From assembly GCA_965247355.1 (NCBI GenBank), contig OZ252011.1:248001-312000 (forward strand): a stretch of 64,000 bases of DNA. The letters are read 5' to 3'. The DNA is from RHLJ01 sp965247355. GTDB lineage: Bacteria; Bacteroidota; Rhodothermia; Balneolales; Balneolaceae. Position 1 is the stretch's first letter. Every line of letters begins with the position of its first letter. This document shows, in pieces, positions 8,562-18,375 of this stretch. Position numbers and translations under genes: made by a program. The notes beneath the pieces are model-generated. The model ran no database searches and was not told where the DNA came from. It saw nothing but the letters and a program-made list of their open reading frames with translations.

Positions 8562-9720
8562 AACCAAAGCCATTCGGCATCAGGTAGAACGGACACAGCA
8601 GCGAGAACATTCTGTACCCATTTTTGCTACTTCAAGTTATATGTTTGAGGATGCCGAGCATGCACGAGCTTTATTCGCCAAAGAAGCTGAAGGAAATGTA
8701 TACTCCCGCTATTCAAATCCTAATAACGATGAATTTATAGATAAACTTTGTCTTCTTGAAGGAGCAGAGACTGGAATTTCTACTGCTTCGGGAATGGCCG
8801 CGATGTTTGTAAGTATTGCTTCGTTTTTGAATCAGGGTGATCATATTGTGGCATGTCGTTCTGTATTTGGGTCAACTCATCAGATTTTAACTCAATTATT
8901 ACCAAGATGGGGAATTACTCATACCTATGTGGATATACACGATACAGACGGATGGGAAAAGGCCATAACTCCAAAAACAAAAATGTTCTTTTTTGAAACA
9001 CCATCTAATCCTGCGCTTGATTTAATTGACATCGAGAAAATTTCTCAAATTGCGAAAGCGCATAACATTCTGGTAAACGTAGACAACTGTTTTGCGACAC
9101 CCTATTTGCAAAACCCAACCGAATGGGGGGCTGATATTGTTACCCATTCTGCTACCAAATTTATAGATGGACAAGGGAGAATGCTGGGCGGTGCAATTTT
9201 AGGAAGAAAAGAGCTTATTGATGAAGTTATGTTTATGGGAAGACACACCGGACCGGCTATGTCTCCTTTTAATGGCTGGATACTTTCTAAAAGTTTAGAA
9301 ACCCTAGCAGTACGAATGGACCGGCATTGTTCAAATGCGCTTGAGTTGTCGACCTTTTTAAGTGACCATAAACAGGTTAAAATGGTGAAGTATCCTTATC
9401 TGGAATCTCACCCTCAACACGAGCTTGCTAAAAAACAAATGAGGCAGGGAGGAGGCATTGTAACCTTTGAAGTAAAAGGCGGCTTAGAACAGGGTAGAAA
9501 ATTCTTAGACGCTCTGCACATGCTTTCTCTTTCTGCAAATTTAGGAGATACCAGAAGTATTGCTACACACCCCGCATCTACAACACATTCTAAACTTACT
9601 GATGAAGAACGTGAAACTGTTGGAATAACACCAGGTTTGGTACGAATCTCAACTGGTTTGGAAAATATTAAAGATATAATTGAGGATATTGATCAGGCTT
9701 TGATAAAATCCTCGAATTAA
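8542..9720 (+). CDS. metZ: O-succinylhomoserine sulfhydrylase (PLP-dependent)
   Basis: A 392-residue Cys/Met-metabolism PLP enzyme. The PLP lysine is in THSATKFIDGQGR (Lys near 204); the DGQGR tail is characteristic of MetZ rather than MetB or MetC. SRYSNPNNDEF and ETPSNPALDL are further family motifs. It would make homocysteine directly from O-succinylhomoserine and sulfide in the methionine pathway. It starts inside the osmC gene. Its TAA stop is interlocked with the TAA of the opposing peptidase gene in a shared TTAA (9717-9720). Use of acetyl- instead of succinyl-homoserine cannot be excluded. Confidence 0.85.
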   Translation: MKNKEFETKAIRHQVERTQQREHSVPIFATSSYMFEDAEHARALFAKEAEGNVYSRYSNPNNDEFIDKLCLLEGAETGISTASGMAAMFVSIASFLNQGDHIVACRSVFGSTHQILTQLLPRWGITHTYVDIHDTDGWEKAITPKTKMFFFETPSNPALDLIDIEKISQIAKAHNILVNVDNCFATPYLQNPTEWGADIVTHSATKFIDGQGRMLGGAILGRKELIDEVMFMGRHTGPAMSPFNGWILSKSLETLAVRMDRHCSNALELSTFLSDHKQVKMVKYPYLESHPQHELAKKQMRQGGGIVTFEVKGGLEQGRKFLDALHMLSLSANLGDTRSIATHPASTTHSKLTDEERETVGITPGLVRISTGLENIKDIIEDIDQALIKSSN

Positions 9721-11021
9721 TCAACCAATTCAGTATCAACTCGTGTGGGTGTATCTACCCCTGAAACAATACCTTGACCTGCTTTTGCAATCGCTTTAAT
9801 AGTATTAGTAAGGTGAGAGATATTTATGGTCTCAAAATGATCGGTTACTTGATGGTAATCAATGTCTACGTCAATAGGCGTTGTACTGATTGTATGGGCA
9901 GGGACTCCAAGTCGGGCAAGAGTTGCATTATCTGATCGGTAAAATAGGTTTTGTTGAGGGTAAGGATCCGGGTAAAATTCATAAATAGTACCCTCAGCAC
10001 TTTTAGATAGTAGTTCACCAAAATTTGAACGTTCATATCCTGTAATCCATGCGGTATTTGGTCCGGAAACAGCAGGTTTACCAATCATTTCAATATTGAA
10101 CATAGCCACGATCTCATCAGGATCTAGTTGCTTGGAAAAATACTGAGACCCATAACCTCCGGCTTCTTCTGCAGTAAAAGTTACAAACAGCAGTGTTCTT
10201 TCAGGTGTACCTAAACTTTTGAAATGTTTAGCTAATTCTATGACGGCTGTTACTCCAGAAGCATTATCGTTGGCTCCGTTTGCAATAGAATCTCCCTCAA
10301 CAGGGGTTCGAATTCCAATATGATCGTGATGTGCAGAGAAAAGAACATATTCATCAGTTCGGTTTCCTTCAATTACTCCAACTACATTTGCCAGCTCTTT
10401 TTTGTGAATTTCCGGTATAATTTGAATAGAAAATGAGGATATAGGTCTGGCAAGAATAAAGATGGTATTTGTACCTTTTTCACCTTCCATAATACGTGTA
10501 GGACGTGAAAAAAACATTTTATAGCGACTGAAAACGTCAGAGAATGATGGATCAACAAAAACAATATGGTCTTTATCTGAAGAAGAGAATTCCCGGAATT
10601 TTTGCCTGAAATTATCACCGGAATTTATCACTGAAATATCTATTGAATTCTCTTCCCAATTAATCGTCTCTCCGTTTAAAAGTGCAAGAAAATCGGAATC
10701 AGCCACTTCATTTTTATTGACAAGGATAGAAGCATTTTCAATAGAGATCTCTTGTAGATAAAATTTCTGTTTATAGTCATTCAAATCTGAAAAAGTACTC
10801 AATCCTATCTGAGTAAATTCTTTGGCAATAAAATTTGCGGCTTTTTCAACATCGGGAGTTAGTGCATGTCGACCTCTCATCTCATCAGAACTGAGCGTTT
10901 TAAGAATTTCAGATACGCTTTCCTCAGTTGGTTCGTAAGCAGGGGTACACTGGCTTTGAAGAAAGCCAAATGAAAGAAGTGCAACCAACAAGAACGGGGT
11001 TATTTTATTTGAAGAGCGCAT
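9717..11021 (-). CDS. Secreted M28-family peptidase
   Basis: A 434-residue exported zinc aminopeptidase-like protein, unlike the longer M28 enzyme at the left of the window. The leader FLLVALLSFGFLQSQC may be a poor lipoprotein signal; the residues before Cys do not fit the lipobox well. The M28 zinc site reads SAHHDHIGI (near 231), GANDNASG, TFTAEEAGGYGS and, near the end, DIDYHQVTDHFETI. The region from 30 to 200 resembles the N-terminal insert of M28 peptidases. It converges on metZ with interlocked stop codons and no terminator. Confidence 0.85.
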   Translation of the reverse strand: MRSSNKITPFLLVALLSFGFLQSQCTPAYEPTEESVSEILKTLSSDEMRGRHALTPDVEKAANFIAKEFTQIGLSTFSDLNDYKQKFYLQEISIENASILVNKNEVADSDFLALLNGETINWEENSIDISVINSGDNFRQKFREFSSSDKDHIVFVDPSFSDVFSRYKMFFSRPTRIMEGEKGTNTIFILARPISSFSIQIIPEIHKKELANVVGVIEGNRTDEYVLFSAHHDHIGIRTPVEGDSIANGANDNASGVTAVIELAKHFKSLGTPERTLLFVTFTAEEAGGYGSQYFSKQLDPDEIVAMFNIEMIGKPAVSGPNTAWITGYERSNFGELLSKSAEGTIYEFYPDPYPQQNLFYRSDNATLARLGVPAHTISTTPIDVDIDYHQVTDHFETINISHLTNTIKAIAKAGQGIVSGVDTPTRVDTELVD

Positions 11022-11106
11022 AATGAAAGACCGTATTCTGAATTATTTTTGTAAATGAAAATACTTATCTCAATTATCAATTGAAGTAAACGATTGTAAG
11101 CGGGTG

Positions 11107-13893
11107 TTAAAAATCCCTAAACCATTTTTTGAGGATAGTTCTTACCGATTCAACAGTGATAGGCTTAGAAATAAAATCGTTCATCCCGGCTTCCATACAA
11201 CGTTCTCTGTCTCCCGGTAAAGCGTTGGCAGTCATAGCGATAATTTTTGGTATCGCAGGTAATTCATCTGAAATTGCTAGTATTTCTTTTGTTGATTCAA
11301 GGCCATCCATAACAGGCATTTCCATATCCATAAATACCAGATCGTATGCTTTATTCTGGACCATTTTTATAGCGAGCTCACCATCATTTGCTATATCAGT
11401 ATTTAGCCCGATTTTCTCCAGAATTTTAGTAGCTACTTTTTGATTTATCAGATTATCCTCAACTAAAAGAATAGATAAATCCTTGTCAAAAAGTTCTCCT
11501 TTATCATTTTCTGTAGCCTTTTTGATTTTGCCTTCCTTATTACTGAACATACGATCCAGATTTGTAAGCAATTTAGTTTGCTTTACAGGTTTGGTTAAAT
11601 ACAGGTTAAACATAGTTCTTTGTTCATTGTTCTCCAACTCATGAATAGAACTCAAAAGTACTAATGGGAATGTATCTTTTGCCAATGTTGATCTGATTCT
11701 TTTAGCTACTTCAATACCATCATAATCAGGCATTTGCATATCCAAAATTCCAAAATCATAGGAAGATAAATTATCAATAATCTTTAGAAATTCAGAGGAA
11801 TTACTAAATGTCGTAACGTTCATTTCAGCTTGTTCCAGCTGTTCTTTTAGTATGGAAAGATTGGTTACATTATCATCCAAAATGAAAACACTCTTTCCTT
11901 TAAGAGCATCGAAAGGAGGTACAGAATATTCCCTGTCACTTGAAATAGCTTTAATGCTAAAGGTGAAAGTACTACCGTGATTTATAGCACTAGTTACTGA
12001 AATAGACCCTCCCATGAATTCTACAAGACGTTTACTAATCACAAGTCCTAAACCGGTTCCGCCATATTTTCGAGTGGAACTTGCATCAACCTGAGAGAAA
12101 CTTTGGAATAAACGATTCATCCGGTCTTCAGGTATTCCAATACCCGTATCACTTACTTCAAACTCAAGAGTGATTCGATTCGATTTTCTTTCTAATACTC
12201 TTACTTTGATAAGAATCTCACCCGACTCTGTAAATTTGATAGCGTTTGTTGTAAGGTTAATCAATACTTGTTGTAACCTGATTGAATCACCTATTATAAA
12301 GTCAGGTACATCATTTTGTAGCTGATAAATCAGTTCGAGTTCCTTTTTGGAGTTTGCAGAAAAAGTGAGATCAAAAACATTTTCAATAACTTCTCTCAAA
12401 TTAAATTCACTCTCCTCAAGTTCGAGGTTACCTGATTCAATCTTAGAGTAGTCCAGAATATTATTGATGATACTCAATAAACTCTCACCACTCGTTTTAA
12501 TGGTTTGAGAAAACTCCTTTTGCTTCTCATTTAGTTCACTATCAGAAAGTAAACCTGATAGTCCAATCACAGCGTTTAATGGAGTCCTGATTTCGTGACT
12601 CATAGTAGATAGGAACTGAGATTTAGCTTTTGAGGATTCCTCAGCCTGGATTTTGGCAATTTTCAGAGACTCGGCAAAGCGAAATGATAGAATTAACGAT
12701 TGGAAGAAGAAGAAACTTAAATATCCTAAAAAGTTGAGTAATAGTATTTCTTCGAAAATCCCAAAGTAGACCATGATTTGAAATAGGAATACAATGAATA
12801 CAACTCCGGTACTTGCGAGTGCAAATCCTGCACCAATACTTTTATTAATAGCGGCTTTTGTATATACATAAAACGCATAGAAGATATAGGCAATTAACAC
12901 CACAAAATAGGGTGTAACTAAATACGTGAAAATCCGGGGAGGTAAGAACAATGAAATACCCACAAAAAGGATAGAAATCCCCGAGAAAAAAAAGATTAAC
13001 TTTTTAGAAGTTTCTTTGGGATACAGATTGAAGGTATAAATACCAAATAGATATCCCGAAAGAAACAAAGTGATGTATTCCAATTTCAGTGTTGCGATCC
13101 ATGGCAGATCCTGAATTAGAAAGTGAAGCGGGTAAGAGCCAAATCCGATAATCCGATAGCTGTATACAATGCAAAAAAGAGAAAAGAATAGAATCGTATT
13201 TTCATGGCGCCCAAACAGGTACAATCCAAAGAAAAACAAACCTCCCATTAATAAAGCACCAGTTAGCAGAAAGGCATAACCATATTCAATAGATCTGGAA
13301 TTATACAGTTTTTCTGCAGTGCCGATTTTAATAGGTAAGTAGGCACCTCCTTTTTGATGATCAAAATTTGCAACCTGAAGCACCATTTCCAGCGTATCTG
13401 ACTGAATTTCACCTAAGGAAACAATTTTTGGAAGCCAGTATGGAGTGTACGCTTCTTTGGTGTAAGCAGGTGCTCCATTTCTTGATATTTCTTTCCCATT
13501 CAAATAAAGTAGGTAAGAAGAATAGAAGTCAGGTATATCAAGGGCCAGTGGAGGATAGTCTTCAGGAAGATATATTTCTGCTCTGTAGGTAGCTATTCCT
13601 ATGGAAGAGAGTGAATCAACCGAGTTCCATAGTGTAGTGAACTCAATCAGATCAAAGTTCTGATAAGAATTTGCACTGCTTGGGCTAAGAAGTTGATTCC
13701 AATAAAAAGCCCATTCACCATCAAGTGCTACCACTTCATTCTTATCGAAACTATGTGCACTCAAATCCAGTACGGCATTTTGTATACGTTCTTGTGCATT
13801 CACTTCTATAAAAGAAGAAGTTGATACCGCAAAAAGGATAATTATAGTCTGCAGTAGCTGCTTAATCGATATTGAATTTTTTAGACTGTCCAA
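11107..13893 (-). CDS. 7TMR-DISM hybrid histidine kinase with two receiver domains
   Basis: A 928-residue membrane sensor. In order: signal peptide (1-33), an extracellular jelly-roll-like 7TMR-DISM ligand domain (about 40-190), seven membrane helices (about 205-400), HisKA with SHEIRTPLNAVIG (His near 431), an ATPase domain with NAIKFTESGE, DTGIGIPED and YGGTGLGLVISKRL, then two receivers. Receiver 1 has LDMQMPDYDG (Asp near 716) and receiver 2 has MDMEMPVMDG (Asp near 853). DISM sensors are thought to sense carbohydrates or related compounds. It lies 30 bases downstream of a paralogue, so both are probably co-transcribed. No output protein is adjacent. Confidence 0.92.
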   Translation of the reverse strand: MDSLKNSISIKQLLQTIIILFAVSTSSFIEVNAQERIQNAVLDLSAHSFDKNEVVALDGEWAFYWNQLLSPSSANSYQNFDLIEFTTLWNSVDSLSSIGIATYRAEIYLPEDYPPLALDIPDFYSSYLLYLNGKEISRNGAPAYTKEAYTPYWLPKIVSLGEIQSDTLEMVLQVANFDHQKGGAYLPIKIGTAEKLYNSRSIEYGYAFLLTGALLMGGLFFFGLYLFGRHENTILFFSLFCIVYSYRIIGFGSYPLHFLIQDLPWIATLKLEYITLFLSGYLFGIYTFNLYPKETSKKLIFFFSGISILFVGISLFLPPRIFTYLVTPYFVVLIAYIFYAFYVYTKAAINKSIGAGFALASTGVVFIVFLFQIMVYFGIFEEILLLNFLGYLSFFFFQSLILSFRFAESLKIAKIQAEESSKAKSQFLSTMSHEIRTPLNAVIGLSGLLSDSELNEKQKEFSQTIKTSGESLLSIINNILDYSKIESGNLELEESEFNLREVIENVFDLTFSANSKKELELIYQLQNDVPDFIIGDSIRLQQVLINLTTNAIKFTESGEILIKVRVLERKSNRITLEFEVSDTGIGIPEDRMNRLFQSFSQVDASSTRKYGGTGLGLVISKRLVEFMGGSISVTSAINHGSTFTFSIKAISSDREYSVPPFDALKGKSVFILDDNVTNLSILKEQLEQAEMNVTTFSNSSEFLKIIDNLSSYDFGILDMQMPDYDGIEVAKRIRSTLAKDTFPLVLLSSIHELENNEQRTMFNLYLTKPVKQTKLLTNLDRMFSNKEGKIKKATENDKGELFDKDLSILLVEDNLINQKVATKILEKIGLNTDIANDGELAIKMVQNKAYDLVFMDMEMPVMDGLESTKEILAISDELPAIPKIIAMTANALPGDRERCMEAGMNDFISKPITVESVRTILKKWFRDF

Positions 13894-13923
13894 ACCAACA
13901 AAATATCAGACAAGCTAATCAAA

Positions 13924-16296
13924 TCATACGTCTATAGGGAACCATTTTATGAGTGCAGTTTCAGTAGTATGTAACGTGATGGGTTTTGAGATGAAATCCT
14001 GCATTCCTGATTCAAAACAACGGTTTTTATCTTCCGAAGTTGCGTTAGCGGTCATAGCAATTATAGTTGGAGAGGAGGCATTATCTTTCAGTTCTCGAAT
14101 TTTCTGAGTGGCTTCAATGCCATCCATTTCTGGCATTTCCATATCCATAAATACTAAATCATAGTTCTTTTGCTGAACTTTTTCTACAGCTTCAAACCCA
14201 TTATTAGCTATGTCTGCAGTAAAGCCAAGGCGTTCTAATACTTTCATAACTACTTTTTGGTTTATGAGATTATCCTCTACAACCAGAATAGAAATGTTTT
14301 TATTAGCTAATAATGGCTTAGAAGAGCCCAATTTTTTATCGAGTTCTTCCATTTTTGATTCAGGCACTGGAATTGATTTTATAGTGAAGTAAAAGGTTGT
14401 TCCTGAACCTTGTTTACTTTGAACCCAAATACGTCCACCCATTCCCTCAATCAATCTTTTACTTATTGCAAGTCCCAAACCTGTTCCCCCATATCTACGG
14501 TTTCGATCTGCTTCAATCTGAGAAAAACGATCAAATAGAAGACTCATTTTGTCTTCAGGGATTCCAATACCAGTATCTTTCACTATAAAGAGGATTTGAC
14601 CTTTTTCAGAAATGGATTCTGTTGTTGTAACCTGAACTGATATTTCACCTTCATCAGTGAATTTGATTGCATTACCTATGAGATTAATCAGAATTTGTCG
14701 CAGACGTGTACCATCAACTTCGATATAATCAGAAAGAGAATCATCGAAACGAAAGCTGAGCTTTACTTTTTTTGGATCGGTTAAAGACCCCAACATTTTT
14801 ACAGTATCAGCTAACAGGGTAGGTATATGAACAGCTGAATATTCCAATTCAACATCAGAGGATTCAATTTTAGTGAAATCGAGAATGTTATTGATAATAC
14901 TAAGCAGGTTTTCTCCACTTCGTTTGATGGTTTTGGCAAATTGAGTTTTCTCTTTCTCTGATTTACTATCCAGCAATAATTCTGAGAATCCGATAACTGC
15001 ATTCAGAGGGGTGCGAAGCTCGTGCCCCATGGTAGATAAGAAGTGTGTTTTAGCTACTGAAGCACTTTCTGCTTGTTCTTTAGCTTCATTCAGAGTATGT
15101 GAAAAACGGTTAGAAAGTGTGAGAGATTGAAGAAAAAAGAAGGTGATATAGCCCATGAAATTCACAAAAAGATTTTCCTCAGCGATTACAAAATATTCAA
15201 GTAAATCATAGATAAATACAATAAATACAACAACCAGACTTGCAACAGCAAAGTTAGACCCAACACGATCATTCATCCGGGCTCTTATAAGTGCATAGGA
15301 AGAATAAAGAATGTATGCACCAAGCATGATAAAAAAGGAGTTGATCAAATAGGTGAAATAAAATGGAGGGAGTAAAAGTGCAGCAAGGCTAAATACTATC
15401 AAAACATAACTGAACCCGTCCATTACATATTTTGAAACTTCCTCGGGATAAAGATGCTTAATGAAAATTCCAAAAAGAGCTGCAGACAAATAGAGTGATA
15501 TATATTCGAACTTAATTGTTAGAATCCAAGGCAGATCCGGTAATAAAAAATGCAAAGGATATAATTCGGTACCAATAATACGATAGCTGTATACAAAGCA
15601 AAAAAGAGCGAAGTATAGAATAGGTTTTTCTTGTTTTCCAAATGAATATAATCCGATAAAAAATAAAGCTCCCATGATTAAACTACCGGTAAGAATGAAG
15701 GTATAACCGAGCTCAATTTCTCTAGTCCGTTGCAGTTGCTCTTCTTCTCCCAATAAAATGGGAAGTCGGATTCCACCTTTGCTGTGGTCAAAATTTGAAA
15801 TGTGAAGTGTTACATCAATTTCATTAGACTCAAAATCATTTAAAGGAATGGTAGAGGGTAACCATTTTGGGATATATTCTTCTCTGGAAGTCGCAACGGT
15901 CCCATTACTGGAAACTAAGTCTTCATCTATAAATAATTCATATGCAGAATACATATCAGGGATAGTAAGAGCTAGATTAGGATAGCTTTGAGGAAGAATA
16001 ATCTTCATTTTATATGTGGCATATCCAAAAGAACCAAGCTCAGGGTAGTTATTCCAAAGATGAGGAAATGGAACCAGAGTTGGCATTTTCCGAATTGGTG
16101 TACCTGGTTCAATCAAATCATTCCAAAAAAACTGCCACTCACCATTCAGTTTTACTGGCTCAGAATCATCAAAATTATATCCTGATAAATCTAATATCCC
16201 ACGTTGTACTACAGGCTGGGCATTACTCTCAATAAAAATTAGTGAGAGCGTAAAAAAAATTACAAGGACCCTAAAGTACTTTTTGAGTGTATTCAA
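13924..16296 (-). CDS. 7TMR-DISM hybrid histidine kinase with one receiver domain
   Basis: A 790-residue paralogue of the next kinase, with the same plan: signal peptide, DISM extracellular domain (about 30-190), seven helices (205-400), HisKA GHELRTPLNAVIGF (His near 424) and ATPase motifs NAIKFTDEGE, DTGIGIPEDKM and YGGTGLGLAISKRL. It has a single receiver with MDMEMPEMDG (Asp near 716). Compared with its neighbour it lacks the first receiver, which explains the length difference. All catalytic residues look intact. It is the first gene of a two-gene kinase unit. Confidence 0.92.
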   Translation of the reverse strand: MNTLKKYFRVLVIFFTLSLIFIESNAQPVVQRGILDLSGYNFDDSEPVKLNGEWQFFWNDLIEPGTPIRKMPTLVPFPHLWNNYPELGSFGYATYKMKIILPQSYPNLALTIPDMYSAYELFIDEDLVSSNGTVATSREEYIPKWLPSTIPLNDFESNEIDVTLHISNFDHSKGGIRLPILLGEEEQLQRTREIELGYTFILTGSLIMGALFFIGLYSFGKQEKPILYFALFCFVYSYRIIGTELYPLHFLLPDLPWILTIKFEYISLYLSAALFGIFIKHLYPEEVSKYVMDGFSYVLIVFSLAALLLPPFYFTYLINSFFIMLGAYILYSSYALIRARMNDRVGSNFAVASLVVVFIVFIYDLLEYFVIAEENLFVNFMGYITFFFLQSLTLSNRFSHTLNEAKEQAESASVAKTHFLSTMGHELRTPLNAVIGFSELLLDSKSEKEKTQFAKTIKRSGENLLSIINNILDFTKIESSDVELEYSAVHIPTLLADTVKMLGSLTDPKKVKLSFRFDDSLSDYIEVDGTRLRQILINLIGNAIKFTDEGEISVQVTTTESISEKGQILFIVKDTGIGIPEDKMSLLFDRFSQIEADRNRRYGGTGLGLAISKRLIEGMGGRIWVQSKQGSGTTFYFTIKSIPVPESKMEELDKKLGSSKPLLANKNISILVVEDNLINQKVVMKVLERLGFTADIANNGFEAVEKVQQKNYDLVFMDMEMPEMDGIEATQKIRELKDNASSPTIIAMTANATSEDKNRCFESGMQDFISKPITLHTTETALIKWFPIDV

Positions 16297-16349
16297 TGGG
16301 AAGATTATGACGTATTAGATACACCCAATGTATTGAAAAAAGAACAAAA

Positions 16350-16373
16350 AAAGCCACATTTTAGCGTGGCTTT
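16350..16373 (-). terminator. Intrinsic terminator of the desaturase gene
   Basis: An 8-bp stem (AAAGCCAC/GTGGCTTT) around an 8-base loop. On the minus strand it is followed by a T-rich tract, and it lies 17 bases beyond the desaturase stop. Confidence 0.8.
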
Positions 16374-16390
16374 GTGTTTACTTTAATCAA

Positions 16391-17494
16391 TTAAGCAGTA
16401 GCTGGTGACCACTTAAAATCAGGGTCTCCGAACTTTTTAAGGGTTCGGTAATGAGATGCAACTGCTTCACTAAAGGTTTCGTGGCAATTATATGGAATAC
16501 CAAATTCCTTTGCAGTTTCTTCTACAATCGGACTAATATTTGGGTAGTGAATGCTGCATACTTTAGGGAAAAGGTGATGTTCAATCTGGTAGTTTAATCC
16601 ACCTATATACCAAGAAAGTATTTTATTTCTTCGCGCAAAATTATTCGTAGTTAACATTTCATGAATCACCCAATGATTTTCAATCATATTATCTTCATTG
16701 GGAATAGGATGAGTAGTGGACTCCACCACATGAGCTAATTGAAATATAATACCCAAAATTAAACCGGCAACTAAATGAAGTGTTCCAAACCCAATAAGCC
16801 ATTGCCACCAAACAATATCAAGCAATAAAAGTGGGAGCACAATCATCACGGTGTAGTAGAAGACTTTTGTAACAATTAGCTTAATCCATTCTTTAGTTGG
16901 ATGATTTTTGTTTTCATAAGGACCAAGTGGCGACTTGAAGAAATACCAGTAATCTTTAACGAATACCCAGAAGAAGGTAGCAAAGCTATATGCTGGAAAT
17001 GCAAGTACATGTTGTAAGCGATGTACTGATTTATATTCTGTATGAGGAGAAAGTCTGATAAATTCAGCAACTTCTAGATCTTCATCATGGCCATGAATAT
17101 TAGTGTAGGTATGATGAATAATATTGTGAGTGATTTTCCAGATATATCCGTTGGCCCCTACCAGATCAAAGAAAATCCCTAAAAAATTATTTACAGTATT
17201 ATTAGAAGAATAAGCTCCATGAAGAGCATCATGAGTAATTGAAAAACCTATGCCGGCCATTCCAATACCCATAACTGCGCAAAGAAGCCACATTTGGGTA
17301 AGGCTAAAAAGCCCGGTCATAATTAAAGCGTAAGCACCCCAGTAGGTAGCTAAAATAACGATTGTTTTAATGACCATTGCAGCATTGGCGTGCTTTGAGA
17401 GGTTGTTCTTCTCAAAGTATTCATTTACCCTTTTTTTAACAGCCTTGCTGAACTCCTTGTCAATTTTATTATTGAACGTAACTAGAGATGGCAT
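16391..17494 (-). CDS. Membrane fatty acid desaturase, front-end-like
   Basis: A 367-residue di-iron membrane desaturase. The three histidine boxes are HDALHGAY (near 88), HNIIHHTYTNIHGHD (near 126) and NYQIEHHLFP (near 301). Gln in the third box is the mark of front-end or linoleoyl-CoA type desaturases, but no cytochrome b5 domain is fused, so reducing power must come from a separate carrier. Hydrophobic segments flank the boxes as expected for an integral membrane enzyme. It probably introduces a double bond into membrane acyl chains. Regiochemistry cannot be read from sequence. It is a single gene with its own terminator. Confidence 0.88.
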   Translation of the reverse strand: MPSLVTFNNKIDKEFSKAVKKRVNEYFEKNNLSKHANAAMVIKTIVILATYWGAYALIMTGLFSLTQMWLLCAVMGIGMAGIGFSITHDALHGAYSSNNTVNNFLGIFFDLVGANGYIWKITHNIIHHTYTNIHGHDEDLEVAEFIRLSPHTEYKSVHRLQHVLAFPAYSFATFFWVFVKDYWYFFKSPLGPYENKNHPTKEWIKLIVTKVFYYTVMIVLPLLLLDIVWWQWLIGFGTLHLVAGLILGIIFQLAHVVESTTHPIPNEDNMIENHWVIHEMLTTNNFARRNKILSWYIGGLNYQIEHHLFPKVCSIHYPNISPIVEETAKEFGIPYNCHETFSEAVASHYRTLKKFGDPDFKWSPATA

Positions 17495-17659
17495 ATCAAC
17501 GAGTTTTTAAAATTTAATAATCTATCTAAAATACGAATTTAACCTCGATTTTGCATAGTAAACCTAATTGAATGACTAACCATTCGATTATAATTTATTT
17601 ATAAATAATGGCAACTCAGGTAAATCAATTATGCCGTTAAATCGACTTAAAAAACAGAG

Positions 17660-18373
17660 TTATTTAAGATCATTTGGCGTGATTTTTCTCCGGTTTTTGG
17701 CATAGCGCATTTGCAACAATTCTACTGCTAAGGCAAATCCCATTGGTAGATAGATGTAAGCCTTAGGTACTTCTTTGTGAAAACCTTCCATAAAAATGGT
17801 AATTCCAATACTAATCAGGAATGAAAGCGCTAGAATCTTTAAAGCCGGGTTTTCCAGAATAAATTCTCCAATTGGTTTGGCAAAGATCAAAATCCCAATG
17901 AAGGAAAGGATAACCGCGGTAATAATTACCCAAACCTGATCTGTTAATCCAATTGCAGTAATTACTGAATCGACAGAGAACACAATATCAAGCAGAACAA
18001 TCTGGGTAATTACTGATCGAAAGGTATTCTTTTTAGCGGCTTCTGCTTCATCAATAAGTTCATCTTTTAGTTCAACGGTATGATGGATTTCTTTTACCGC
18101 TTTATAGATCAGAAACAATCCTCCAATGACCAGGATTAAATCCCTGACGGAGAAGTGCCAAAGTACCGGATTAGTAAGTTCAGTAAGTTGAAGTAACAAG
18201 AAAAGTAATAGTATTCGGGCAATCATCGCCAGAGAAAGTCCTATTATTCGAGCTTTTTGTTGTTGTTCTTTTTTAAGTCGGCTTACAAAAATGCTGATAA
18301 CCAAGATGTTATCTACTCCTAGTACGAGTTCCAGTCCGATTAGCAATGCAAGTATTCCAAGAATGTCTCCCAT
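17660..18373 (-). CDS. TerC-family integral membrane protein
   Basis: A 237-residue inner-membrane protein with about seven helices. The TerC signature GLELVLGVDNILVISIF (about 13-29) and the internal repeat DIVFSVDSVITAIG (about 129-142) carry the paired acidic residues of the family. TerC proteins have been linked to tellurite resistance and, more recently, to manganese export. The start is two bases from the stop of the upstream oxidoreductase, so the two form an operon, although no functional link is obvious. Confidence 0.88.
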   Translation of the reverse strand: MGDILGILALLIGLELVLGVDNILVISIFVSRLKKEQQQKARIIGLSLAMIARILLLFLLLQLTELTNPVLWHFSVRDLILVIGGLFLIYKAVKEIHHTVELKDELIDEAEAAKKNTFRSVITQIVLLDIVFSVDSVITAIGLTDQVWVIITAVILSFIGILIFAKPIGEFILENPALKILALSFLISIGITIFMEGFHKEVPKAYIYLPMGFALAVELLQMRYAKNRRKITPNDLK

Positions 18374-18375
18374 TA

